DNA of 64,000 bases, from assembly GCA_030549495.1 (NCBI GenBank), contig JAUIRK010000909.1, positions 604,001-668,000 of the forward strand. Reading direction: 5' to 3'. The stretch is from Nectonema munidae (Eukaryota > Nematomorpha > Nectonematoida > Nectonematidae). This document shows positions 50,268-62,500 of this stretch, piece by piece. A program made the translations under genes and the position numbers. The stretch's first letter is position 1, and each line of letters begins with the position of its first letter. The notes beneath the pieces were generated by a model, which had not been told where the DNA came from, made no database searches, and worked only from the letters and a program-made list of their open reading frames with translations.

Positions 50268-50895
50268 GTGAAGTTAGATATGGTGTACTTATGGATTGAG
50301 TTTATGTGGTTTTGATGATTAATGTAGTGAGTGCACTGAGAAGATGTTGCGGAGTGAGGAAGGTGTAGTCTATTAGGTTTATAAATTTTTATAGATGATC
50401 CACAGACAAAAAAGTTAGGGAAAACCTGGATTACATAATTGACTATTTTCTGACTTAATTTTATATTTTCCTATTCATTGAATAAAAATTAAATAATTAT
50501 ATTTTTTATCTTTGTTAAAACTGAAAGCAGCGGACTTCTTTTTCTCAAAAAAATAAATAGAAATAAAATACTTAAAAAAATTTTTTTGTGAAATAATAAA
50601 ATTAATATTTTTATAGATCAAATTTAGGATTATTTAAAATTTATAATTATATTACAAGGTATTATATTAATGGGGTTCGAATTTCAGCATTGCAAATATA
50701 TGTGTAATATTTAACCAATAAATAAAGATTTTCAGAAAAAAAACTTGAAAAAATTATTTTGATAAATACATCACAAATTATCTTGACACTCAGTATTATT
50801 TTAACACCTTAATTTCGGAAACGGACATCAGAAATAAATCATTATGCTCGATTTGGTATAAAAAAACAAACTTTAGTGAGAAATTGAACGAATGT

Positions 50896-51090
50896 TCTTG
50901 TTGTTGTTGTTGTTGTTGTTGTTGTTTTATTTGACACAGCTTGTATAATGCAAGGATTTCGAAAGCTGGCATGAGGCTTTTACAAATTTAAGATGATTAA
51001 TCACAGTTTTTGTGAATTTGTTTTTTTAGCATTGGGAGCCTTGGGGATCGAACCCCTGACCTTCAACTGTTAAGCTGAGAGGTACAAGAA
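50896..51090 (-). repeat. tRNA-derived SINE with (AAC)n tail
   Basis: Read on the minus strand: a tRNA 3'-half-like start (CAGCTTAACAGTTGAAGG, then AGGGGTTCGATCCCC with a paired T-arm), a body and a terminal AAC microsatellite at 50898-50925. A related copy lies at 52541-52635. Confidence 0.7.
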
Positions 51091-51489
51091 ATTATAACAT
51101 CATTTAAAATTAAAAATATTTTGATTTTATAACTGATCATTGCTCCATACTACTACTCATTTTTTATCAACACTAAACGTTAGGTGGGATTTATCGTGCT
51201 TTTATAAGGCTTATAAGACATATAGATGTATATCGCTTTGGCTAATTTCATATTGAAGGAAACAAGCCAGATCGAAGGATAATGTTTAAAAGATACTTTT
51301 ATGAAAGTATATTGAATTCAGATGTTTAATGTTAGCATATGTTTTCTAATTAGAGAGTTGAAGAAAATAGCGTATAGCTTTAAATATTTTGAAATTATTT
51401 AAAGAAATCCTTTTAAGCTTCATAAGGATAATCAGTAGTAAAATCAGGGTTATTAGTTGATTTTTCATTGAAATCTAGAAAAACTAAAT

Positions 51490-51650
51490 AAGACATCAAT
51501 GTTGTTGATTAAAAACAAAATATTTACACCACCGCGTTTAACTATTCGTTGGCTATCAGGCCACTACCCATGCAAAGCATATTTCTTTCGAATTAAAGTT
51601 AGCGAAAATCCATACTGTCGTTCGGATTGGGCACGTAAGTTATGAGAAAT
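51490..51650 (+). pseudogene. LINE C-terminal zinc-finger fragment
   Basis: Plus-strand translation gives RWLSGHYPCKAYFFRIKV then ENPYCRSDWA. This resembles the end of R1/LOA-type LINE proteins, where RxLTGHxPxxxHLxRIG is followed by a CxxC zinc motif. Only this short block is present, and its second cysteine is gone. No adjacent RT was seen. Confidence 0.45.
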
Positions 51651-52540
51651 AAGCTGACAGAATTGACAAGAGAAAATATTTCTGAGAAGTGAAGCTAGAG
51701 TTCATGAATTATGGGGATGAGACAGAACAGAAAAATTAACACCATTTGTAGAGATAGCAAAAATAGCATTAGAGTTTAATTTTTTAAAAAATCTTTTTTA
51801 AGTAGAGTGTCTTTAATTTCTGTATACAGAGAAATTGTGGCCACAAAGAGAACACAACAATGGCATGTGTGAAATGAACATTCAAATAATGACTATAAGT
51901 TTCTTTTGGTGTTTATTGGAATTATATATTTAGAAAACATATATTTATTTAGAACATCATTTACACTCATTTGTGTCCTCCTGTGCCTACATTTTTCCCA
52001 ACAAATTCTCTATTCCAAAAATTAAAGAGAACCTACTCTTGTAGTTTAGCGGTTAGAAACATGTATGTCTAAATGTTTATTAGTTGAAAACTGTTTAAAT
52101 GGGTCGAGGATGATTTAGAATTTAGAGTCATGTACTAAGCCAGTATATTTGTATGTGGAATTTTGATTCTTGCAATTCGATATAAAGTTTCCATGATAAG
52201 CATACTTTTAACATGTTTTAAAATAAGCTTTAATAATAGTGCTGCCATGGTGAATTGTGTTTATGAACATTTGGTTCTGATTTTTCACACAAACTCAGTA
52301 AAATATATAATATAATCATTAGATAAATAGTCTAGGGAATAAATAATTGATTTAAACTTTCTAAATATCTCAACATTCATTTCAACCGTATTAATTATTA
52401 AATTATATTAGTATTTGAGAAAAATAAAGTCTGTAAACATAGTTATTCACAGGAAATCCTTATAATATTTCAAAACTAGCAGTGAAAGGATTCATTTAAA
52501 ATAGAGCATGATTTTATGAAATCATAATGGTTGTTGGGTG
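51651..52540. other. gene-free stretch
   Basis: The only notable word is TGTAGTTTAGCGGTTAGAAA near 52039, which resembles a tRNA A-box without a good B-box partner. Confidence 0.4.
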
Positions 52541-52635
52541 TACTTCTAAACTTAACAGTTAAAGATCAGGGATTATATCCACAAGGCTCCCGACTCTTAT
52601 CACAAAACTGTGATTAACCAACTCAAGAGCATATA
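52541..52635 (+). repeat. diverged copy of the 50896-51090 SINE
   Basis: The shared order is CTTAACAGTT, AGATCAGGGATTATATCC, AAGGCTCCC and ACTGTGATTAA. It lies in the opposite orientation. The B-box has decayed from GGGGTTCGATCCCC to GGGATTATATCC. Confidence 0.6.
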
Positions 52636-52919
52636 GACTTACCGCTTAAAGTGCTTCCATATCTTCAACTAATCAACCAATCCTTTTATAAAATAAGACA
52701 CTACTTAATTTTTAATCTATCGATATACTTCTCATACATTTTATCTTAAAAAAGTTTAAATTTAGAGATATACTATTTTTTATCTATGACGATATAACTT
52801 ATTCCGCAGTAACTGCCTAGTGGAGGGGGAAAGTTACTTTTACTCCATTTAACATACAACGTTTTAAGTTACCTAAGAGTGTTTTCACTGAGAAGGCGCG
52901 ATTGCACCTCCTTGTGTAG

Positions 52920-52990
52920 AACATTTTTCCCGCATCAGCCAGATTCTGGATCGAACACATGATTTGTGGTATTGAGCCTAACCATCAAAC
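52920..52990 (-). repeat. possible tRNA-derived SINE fragment
   Basis: On the minus strand TGGTTAGGCTCAAT is followed by GTGTTCGATCCAGAA, which resemble A- and B-box promoter words. They are closer together than in a real tRNA, so it is not a tRNA gene. Confidence 0.4.
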
Positions 52991-53015
52991 CTTGTTTTGT
53001 GACGTTCGCACCCAT

Positions 53016-53275
53016 CCTTTCGGATATCGTGGCCCCCCCGGAATGGGGGGTCCAAATCAAAACTCCTTTTTCCCCCCCACCAAACCACCCTCCCCCTTTT
53101 TTAAAAAAAAAAGACTATATTTTATATTATATTTTAAAAAAATTTATGAAAAAATATAAAAATAAAAAAAAAAAAACAAAACAAACCCAACCCGAACCCC
53201 CCCCAATTGGGAAAAAAAATTTTTTTTTTGGGGAAGTTATAACCACAAACGAGAAGGGGGGGGGGGGGGTTTACA
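53016..53275. repeat. C- and G-tract low-complexity block just upstream of DIS3
   Basis: Runs of 7-9 C, then A- and T-rich stretches, then 14 G (53256-53269), ending 68 bases before the DIS3 start codon. The block is foreign in composition to its A+T-rich surroundings. It may be a decayed repeat end or an assembly artefact in the promoter or 5' untranslated region. No protein is supported here. Confidence 0.6.
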
Positions 53276-53337
53276 AACATTATTTCACTAGCTGCGTCAA
53301 TTATATTTAAGCTTCTTATTTTGCTATAAAATCCAAA

Positions 53338-53583
53338 ATGGTGTACAACTCAGATTTACTTGTCAAAAATAAAATTATTTATAGAAAAACATTAAGAGGT
53401 AATCTTTTAAAAATAGTTAGAGAGCATTATCTCAGAGATGATTTACATTGCGGCCTCATCTCTTGTGAAGTCTGTCCTATTAAAGAAAATAATCCAAAAA
53501 TTTCTTTGTTAAGTCCTTTTAAATCTTCCTACACCTATGGACCTGTTATCATTTTTCCTAATGCAAATGTTCTGATTAATCAG
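53338..53583 (+). CDS. DIS3: DIS3 exon 1 (start codon, CR3 motif, PIN strand 1)
   Basis: It encodes residues 1-82, ending ANVLINQ. The donor is CAG|GTATAA. The exon carries the CR3 motif that helps hold the PIN domain on the exosome ring. At the first PIN active-site position the family has PDTNV and this exon has PNANV, so the acidic residue is replaced by Asn75. Confidence 0.92.
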
Positions 53584-56500
53584 GTATAATTAAGATTTCT
53601 CTTTTAAGAATTTTTCTTTTAGTCTTTATAGGTACTATTTGTTTCTTTATGTGATAGATTCGATTATTGCCAATGTACTTTCTATTAGGTTCTTAGTTTT
53701 TTTTCTCTCTTTAAATTTCACACTATTTAAATTGTTTTTATTCACTAGATTTCTTTTAGAAGTTTAGGACTATACCCTAAACTCTTTGAGGACCTGTGTT
53801 ATAAGGAATGAAAATCGATGGCCCTAAATATATAAAATTTCATTGAAAATGCAAACTATTACCCTTCAAAATTCTGGTCATTGAACGGTTAACAAATCAA
53901 TATATTTAGTAAAATTATAGTCGATTATAAATGTTTTACTCATCTATAAAGGGCGATGTATGACGTTATTGATTCGACTTACTTGTCCAGTAGTCAAAAC
54001 GTCAAAAATAGGAAATCTCATAAAAAACCGTCACTTTTCTACCAACTCTGCCAAGCATTTCTAAATCACCTTGATAAGATTTAGAGATAGGCGCGTGTAT
54101 TGGTTAAAGAGAAACTTTAACAAATATTACTACTTTATCGTCCTGGGAGCTAGATTGGGTAAACATGTCATTGTTTTACTGTTTTGTAGATGCAGAAACG
54201 ACTTGCCTTGCAAAATTAAGCAATAACAGTAACAAAGTCGCCCTCATCTTTATTTTTTTGTAAAAGACTTAAAACAGTTACCTCATCGATATCAGATTTG
54301 CTTGACCACTTGTTCATAGAAACAAGCCTTCCGAATCGTAAAAGTATGAATTGACTTTGTGAGATTAAAAAGGGGCGTTTATATCATTATTTAACTTTAT
54401 GGTGAGCGAGGGTGTTTATTAGATGATTTAAAGTATTAAAAAGCTTATCAAGAACGTTCAAACTTAGATAAGAAAAAAGGTAACAAAAACATACTTTCTA
54501 TTCGACGATTTGTGTGCAACCATCAAAATATACTCTAAATGTCAATAAAATGTTGTTTCGAACGTAATGGAATGTTCGAAAAGTTGAAATACTCGTACCC
54601 GATTACACACAGTCTAGACGAGGGATCACAAATCTTTATTATCAAAACATTTTATGTTTCTTCCCTCAAGTAAAATAGACTGAAATATTAATGTTTTTTT
54701 TTCGTTTTTTATATTAGTTAAATTAAAATGAAAATAAGCATACTTTATTATAAATAAAATCTTTAGGTGCACTTTACAGGTCGAAATAGTAAATATTTTA
54801 GTGTTTTTATTTGTTATTACTTCTTTTGTTTATTAATATTTGAAGATAATATAATTCTGATATGTTTATTTAAGTGTTTTTTTTATTGATTTATACTCTG
54901 ATTTGAAATTTTTTAAATTTCTTTTAACACTTTTTGCAAGAGATCTCTTTGCTTCAAAAAAATAAAATGATCTATCATGAAATTTTTTCACCTAGAAGCT
55001 AAACAGATTTCGCTGGAAGCGTAATCTGATGATATTATTTTATATCTAATGGTAAATAATGAAAAATCTCATTTTTGTTATTTACCCGTTAACGACCAGA
55101 ATAATCAGACAATTTCTATTAAAAATGATTTATTAGCGCAGGTGATCATATTTTTATAATGTAAACTATATAGGAAATATATATAGGAACATTATATTTT
55201 CAAATAACCTGTTATTCATTTCATTGTATTTTTAGCCAAACTGGAAGAAGCCATTACCATATAAAGCATAAGAGCCGCAGGTTTACGACCTCTTGTCTAG
55301 ACCCTTAAAGTGCTGTGAACTATACTCTTCGACTGTCTAGGCCAGTGGTTCTTAACCTTTAGGATCTGTTTACCCCTAAATATTATGAAAAAAAATTTTT
55401 ATGACCCCTATAAAATTCTTTTTGATTCAGCCGTTTAAAGTTAAAAACAAGAAAATTTACATGTTATATTTTATAAACTTACTTGTTAAAAGAAAGTTTA
55501 ATTGAAAAATTTTATTTAAATTAATATAATCTAACAAATTCAGTATAATTTAATTCGAAGGCTGGTATTCTTTGTCAGACAAAAGTTTTTCAAAACATGG
55601 TGTAATGCTCGACAGACAGCATCTCGTGTCTGAATCAATTGCACGTTTATTACGTGCACTTGTGACATCATTGCACAAAATCCAGTTTTGCAACAATAAG
55701 TTGAAGGTGACTGTATCAAAAAAATCATAGCACGTTTGGAAAGAATAGGATAAACGGTTTTTAATTTGGCTCTGAATGATGGAAATGCTTGCTCGGAAAA
55801 ATCGAGTTTTAATTGACTGTCTTCTCTTATTTGAAAAAACTCAACTTTGGCAGCAGCATTAGAGTCATCAATGCTAATTTCGCTCACTGAAAAAGGTCTG
55901 GTGATCCAAATATCATTAGAACGGCTATTTAACTTCGGAAAATAGTTTTCAATTGCTTGATTGCAAGAAACATGTGTGAGATTTAAAATGATGTTTGATT
56001 TTAAGAGCAAAATTATTAATTGATTGCATCATACAATCAGGATTAATGAATACATCAAATAAAAATAGTTTTGCAACTGATGGAAGACGTTCATGAGGAT
56101 ACACTTTTTGATACCAAAAGTTTTTCATGACCCCTGTAAAAACTTCAAACGAGCCCCAAAGGGGTCACTACCCCGAGGTTAAGAACCACTGGTCTAGGCC
56201 CTGTATAGTGCAAAAACTGGCTGTACATATTGCTATTCTTTTGTCAAAACTACCTTACCCACCGAAGACGCTATTTTGATGTTTTGCTTGGCAATTCGAG
56301 TTTGGACGTCGCCCTTAAATGATTATTGAAATTTGGTTTTAAATATTACATCATGCAGATGGATATTTCTATTAATATATTCTTTATTTACCGTATCAAA
56401 CATCCTTAATCATCATATGTTAATCAGGATTTTGACCCAATCTTTATTTTTTTGATTTTATTCAGCACATCATCGATAAACTTTGCGTTTATAACACAAA

Positions 56501-59500
56501 TATTTTATTTTGTTTTAACCTAACAAACATTGACAGGTACATTATAGTTGTAACTATTGAATTGCTCCTTCCTCTTTTTTCCACCTGTATGTCAAAATTA
56601 TTTTCAAGACTGAAAAAATATCCTGAATATTTCATTTATTACTGCATTTTTAGTGTTCCACACATTGCACAAAATTTTTATCCACTGACCCCAAATTCGA
56701 TGGTGATAAATTTTTGAGAAACTGAAATATTTAATAAATCTACACATTTAGTGATTTTTATTAGATATTTATGTTATTAAGTGGTGATTTCGATTTGTTG
56801 TGGTCCTAGATAGTTAACTGACCTTATCTTGGGTGTTGAACATTCAAATGAACGGTATATCGCTAATGATCCGAAATTTGTATGCCAGGTTTGATAAAGA
56901 TTTAAAACAATTTCAAGCTGACATTTCCTTTTTGTCTCATTATTATTTACTTAATTAATATTATAAAATTCCATTTTGCTAAAAATTTTAAATAGTAATC
57001 ACAACTTTTAAATGTGTTTGTTATATTATTTTGTTCGGTTTCATCAAACTTATAACTGATCGATTTTGACTTTGTAGATAGATGTTTTTGAAAGTGAATT
57101 ATTTAAAAATATCATCGTTCTTGAAACGGTTTTGGATGAAGTTAAAAGACGAAATTTATCCTGTTTCAAACGCTTGGTAGATCTATTGACGGCTGAAAAG
57201 CGCGACTTCTTTGCTTTCTCCAATGAACATCACGTTGAGGCTTATATGGACGATTGCTTTTTAAAAGAAAGCCTAACAAATCGAAATATTCACGCCATTC
57301 AGTTTGCACTATCTTGGTATTTGCGTCATATCAAAGAACTAACTTTGCCACCTGAATACTCCAATGAAAAAACGGTTAATTTTCATTTTCATTTATAAGT
57401 CTAAAATCTTTTGCATCCTAACAAACGTAATTAGATAGATATCGCGTTTGCGGGATATCCGGCCACAATTTTATTATCCAATTTCTGTCTTGATATCAGG
57501 CTGTACTCAAGGTGTATACCGGATATCCCCCGGATTAGCCAGATTTTTCTTACTTATTTCTATATTGCGGTTTCAATATTTATTTGCATTCCTTGATATA
57601 TGACAAACTCGCATTACATTATTTTAATATATAATAATATAATATCTCAATATTCACGATTCAACCAATCAAACTGACTGCATTTTTCTTCTTGTATAAC
57701 CCTTATATTGCAAAAGTTTGTCAGTGTCAATAACCATAAAGGGATGTGATTATCTATGCGAATATTAGAGAGTCAGTCATTCAGGTGCTAGTACTTGTGG
57801 TAGATTTACTTGTGGCAAGGGCTGTCATTGTGCGATGACTTCGCTCTCAGGCCTTAGAAAAAAGGAAAATCGCAATACTATTTTGGATCTACCCTTAATA
57901 AATAGAGAAAATCGCAACAGGATGAAAATGCTGAAAAGCTCTCATTTATTATGGAATATATATTTGTGAAAAAATATAGAAATTAGTATTAATTTTTGTT
58001 TTATACAAAATACTTATGATTTTTTACACATTTATCAATAAAATGCATGTTAACTGTATTTTTCATCTAATTATGTAAATCGGGGGAACAAAATAAAAAT
58101 CCACGAGGATAGCCGGACGAAAATCCGAATCAGGAATTTCAAAAAAGTTGGATATCCAAAATCTGGCTTTATCGCCTATCCGTGTATGCCTAATTCGTTT
58201 CGATCCCAATTTTTGGTTCTATAAAGACTGTGTCATTCAATTCATTCTTCATGAATAAAAGGAAAGTTTTTAGACAAGTTCGTCGCATTGAGCCTTCCTT
58301 TTCAATTAGATATATGTACCTTATTATAATATTCTTTCGGATAATAATATAGGAATAACCTTGTCAGATATACCAGCAAATCGATTTGTATGTTCTTTAA
58401 AATTTGGTTTAAACACAAATATTTTAGAATATAATTATCATTTCATTGCTTATTATTTATTGATTCATTAGCTTTTATTAAAAGGAGTATCTGGACCTCA
58501 AACCATAAATATATGTAATAATTTGATGAAGAGTAAGTTGGATTTGTTTCACTTCAAATGATATAAAAAGTATCAACAAAAAATATTATATATTCAATTG
58601 GTACACTAGATCACATGTGTGCGCAAATACAGCTCTCTTTAAAAGGTTGGGCAAATATGGCCCCATTTATCTTCTCGCCCGACGATAAGCATGGCTATGG
58701 GGCGAAGGGCTATAGATGATATTTTTTAAATTTTAATTAAATTTTTTAATTTAATAATTTTATTTTGTTTAGATAAATTTTCTAGTTCATCTTTTATTCA
58801 AAAAATTAAAATTTTAAAATATGATATCCAAAATATATTAATTTTACTTCAAATATATTTTAAAATTATTCTTTAATCACAGAGGCATTTTCTTTTTTTG
58901 TTCAATTTCCAGTAATTTCAGCGTCTTCTTTTCTTTTATTGCAACCAATACCACCACCATGCTCCCTTCTTACCCATCCCCAAGCTCAAAGTATGACTTT
59001 CCTTCCAATCAGGTCTTGAAAATGTGATCTGAATTTTTCTTCATTTTTCCTTTTAGATTCCCCACTTTAAATCAGTTTGTAGCCAGTCACCTAAATCGTT
59101 TGATTGATTTCCTTTTCATTTCGTTTTTGCAAACGTTTCAGCAGATGTGGCTTAACTGTGAAAGTATTTGTTATTGATCGAGTCGTTCTGAGTTATTTTT
59201 TCAGTCATGACATTCTTTTACCTACAATATAAAAAAACTTAATGAAACTTCAGTGCTCGAATATTTAATTTTTAATGGTTACAAGTTTGAATTTTGATGA
59301 ATTCAATAAAAATTTTGAATATTCCAATCAAATCAAGAACAACACATACTGTCAAAGATAGAGAGATGTAGGGACCCACAAATTTAGAGACACTCCTAGC
59401 TATTTACCCATCCACCCACAAAATACACACTTATATGGACATAAACAGACAGATTCACAATGTTCTTTATGAGAAGTTAATATTGGGTGGGGGGGGGGGG

Positions 59501-62500
59501 GCTTTATTAGCAGCGATGGCCTACGTTACCTTTCGAAAAGAAATTTAGAATTCACTTTTTTTCTTACTGTAAAATCGTATTCGAATAAAAATCTATATTT
59601 TAAAAACTAGCGAAATTTTGAAAAAAAATCCAAACCTGATAATGTAATCAATCAAACATGATCAAAAAGATTTGTTTGATTTTTTTACTTTGTGAATAAA
59701 TGCTTCCAATATTCTTAAGACAATCATTGCATAATAATATGTTTTTTATTTTAATATATTATTCATTTAAAGAGACGATTTAAGGAAAAAAAGGAAAAAA
59801 ACAAAATTAAAATAACAAATAACAAATGCATGTAAAATGATACACTTAAAACGTATCAGAAAAATTCGTAATTGCAAAATGTAGAAAAGTTTGAATAATT
59901 ACTTTTATTTTGTATATAAATTAATTTATCTAATCAATCTTTTATATAATTAGATTTTATATCACTCGTAATGATATTCTTTATGGATTATATTACATGT
60001 CTTTGTGGTGAAGAAATAAATCACAAAACCTTATTCATTGCAATAACTCATCACTCAAGTAATGCGCTTCAACTTGATAAATCTATCTACAACCCACAGG
60101 TTCAATAAGATAAAACGCACCAATCGTGATGAACTTTTATATTTATTGTAGTTTCGTTTTTTTTTCTTACGTAATTTCGAATTGTAGTTTTTACAAAAAA
60201 GCTATCATATAGTATCTCAATTTGGAAACGTACCGTATGCCACCACTTATTAGTGTATTTTTCTGGGGCCCAGGAATCCGTAGGGCCTGGCCAAAGGCGT
60301 AAGAATAAAAAATGGGTAGGAAGTAAAAAATTTTGCGAGAAATGTTATGAGACCTAAAAGAAATGTGACAAATCAATGAAAACTGAGGATGATTTTACTA
60401 AGCCCTATTTAGCCTCTTTGGTTCTTACGTCTATTATTGTTATTTTAGAAGCTATGTTACTTGCTATAAACGCAATGATTTTTGGTACAATTTTGAACAT
60501 CAGTACTTATTTTTTTACTTCCCGTTTTAAAAATCTTATTTTCTAGGTTAAAATACTTTTATTGGTGGATGGTGATGATGAGGAGGATTACGATTTTAAA
60601 GAACACAAGGATGTGAATGGTGAGTCGATCGTCAAAGTGGTATCCATTGACAAGTTTATTCGAAGTTTGAGCAATGAAGGAGTCAACGCTATTCTTGACA
60701 AGCTTGCCTTTATATCCTCTAAAAAGGCTCTAAGTGATGATATATACGATGCAAATAAAAAACGCGTATCTTTTCTTCTTTGCTTGTCAAATCGCTCTTT
60801 CTCTTTATTGACAATGTTCTATATTTTGTCTCTTCCTACTGTAATTTCACTATTTTAATTACGGTGTACAAACTTAATAAGGTATCATGCAAATAGCCCA
60901 CTTTTAAAAACTTGTTGAAAAAATATAGACTTTTCCGAAAATCGGAATATTTGTTTCATAAATATTTTGTATCTAATTCACTAGACTTTAAAAAACACTT
61001 TACTCCAATTCAAGCATTTAATGCAATAGTTATAACTTATTTTTTAAAACTCATTTTATTGTAATATTAATCTTAATATCCTAGGTTTGGTTTCCTGAGC
61101 ACTTAAGCAAAGAAGTCCTAGAAAGGGGGATTCAAGAAGGAACTTATCTACAAGGAACATTTCTTGCAAGCCGAAATAACTTCTTAGAAGGCAATGTCTC
61201 TGTCGGTCAAGACGAAAATAACGAAGAGACTGTATGTATTCCTTTTTATTTTTTTTCAATGGCTCGAGACGTGCTTTTTCGCTTTCTAAGTTAATTATTT
61301 TCTTTTTAACTACCTTCATTAGTTTGGATAAAATTGTAATTTTAGATAATTAAAAATTTGCTTGTGATAATAATGAAGCATAAAATATCAGAGTTGGTGT
61401 TAAATGTGAGATTATTGCGAATAGTAATTTCGTTTTAAGGCGAAATAAGGATTCTTTGGGTAGTATGTGTAAATTTTATGATTTATTCAGGCAAACTATC
61501 AAAAAACATATTTAAAATGAGCTAGCAAAACAATAAAAGTTATTTCTAAGAAGGATAATCTAAAAAGTTATATTGTAATCAAATCATTTTCTTGTTTTGA
61601 ATATGAGCGAGGAAAGGGCATCTGTTCTCTCTGATTTGAGATTATTCCTTTTTCTGAATATGGCATAAAGCATGAATCGTATCCTCTATTGACATGGTAA
61701 AAATTACCTACACAAAATTGTAGGCGTAAATCGTAATATATTTTAGATTTTATCGAATAACCAATTAAAAATATTTTAAAAAATTAAAATCATAATGTAA
61801 TTATTTTTGGTAGAGTTTTAAAGCTTATAACAAAATAGATCATTTTTGAGCGAAAACCGATTATATAAAAATGTATTTTCAGAAATTCAAAACATGTTGG
61901 TAGTTTTGATTGATCATGTGTCCTTTTTGTTGGGAAAAATATTTTATGAAACTTTTAAACGTAAACGCCTTTATTTTAGTTATTCAAAAACAGAAAAATG
62001 ATGGTATATTAGATGATTTTAATAATAACATGAAAACCTTCATATTTTTATTGGCATATGTTCTTTTTGAATGAAAAAATCAAATTTTATATATTTCTAT
62101 GCATTTTTTCAGCACCTCCAATTTGCCATAAAATTGATTAGAAATTAGAAAAAATATTTTTATTTTCAAAAAAAATGTTAGTTCTTATTTTTTAACATAG
62201 ACTCAAATGTCATCAAAAATAGATAATAAATTTTTTTGTAATATCATTTTTTCTTATTGTATAAAAAGTATTTGACAAATTAATTATAAAATTGAGCGTA
62301 TTATACTATCAATATATTTGTAATTATTGTTTAAATTATGATCTTTACAAATTAACAATATTTTAAGTATCTATTAACAATCCATCTATAAAGTAAATAA
62401 GAATTTTTTAAAAATCTCAAATTGAATAATTTACTTATTCTATTGATTATGCTATGAAATGTTTTGTAGGACGCAGTTTCCTCCTGGTGTATATTTTTAG

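Larger units (their letters stand above)
46640..50345 (-). mobile_element. decayed LINE with endonuclease, reverse transcriptase and RNase H-like parts (I/R1/LOA type)
   Basis: Read on the minus strand. The APE-type endonuclease is at 50267-49527 (FLHINLNHSRNAW, ISADLNARSFLWD, TATDH-like SATDHCYITH). A linker and RT fingers follow at 49603-49052 (LKTSYSLDLISPKHIKKL). The RT palm is near 48590-48400 (GCLSHILWLILINPLL, then YSDDILFHFS). RNase H-like sequence lies around 47640-47350. The tail near 47040 reads CRFGCTEIE, a worn C-terminal zinc motif. The composition is less A+T-rich than the surroundings. Several frameshifts and stops, plus a 20-base G tract in the RT core, make it non-functional. 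The RNase H region points to the I/R1/LOA group rather than Jockey or CR1. Confidence 0.85.
53584..57077 (+). other. DIS3 intron 1
   Basis: A 3.5-kb GT-AG intron, phase 0. It contains a piggyBac-like MITE relic near 55081-55174 and a hAT element at 55343-56191. The rest is A+T-rich with no coding signal I trust. Confidence 0.85.

Noticed and set aside
50896-51090. A functional tRNA gene with a GGGGTTCGATCCCC T-arm
   Set aside because: There is no proper 5' half or D-arm, the body continues into a microsatellite tail, and a diverged copy exists at 52541.
52959-53310. A protein rich in proline and lysine upstream of DIS3
   Set aside because: The frames are translations of C and A homopolymers, with no conserved features.
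57760-57960. Cysteine-rich frame (TCGRFTCGKGCHC) in DIS3 intron 2
   Set aside because: It resembles a CXC-type zinc cluster, but it is one short block inside a repeat and the frame does not extend.
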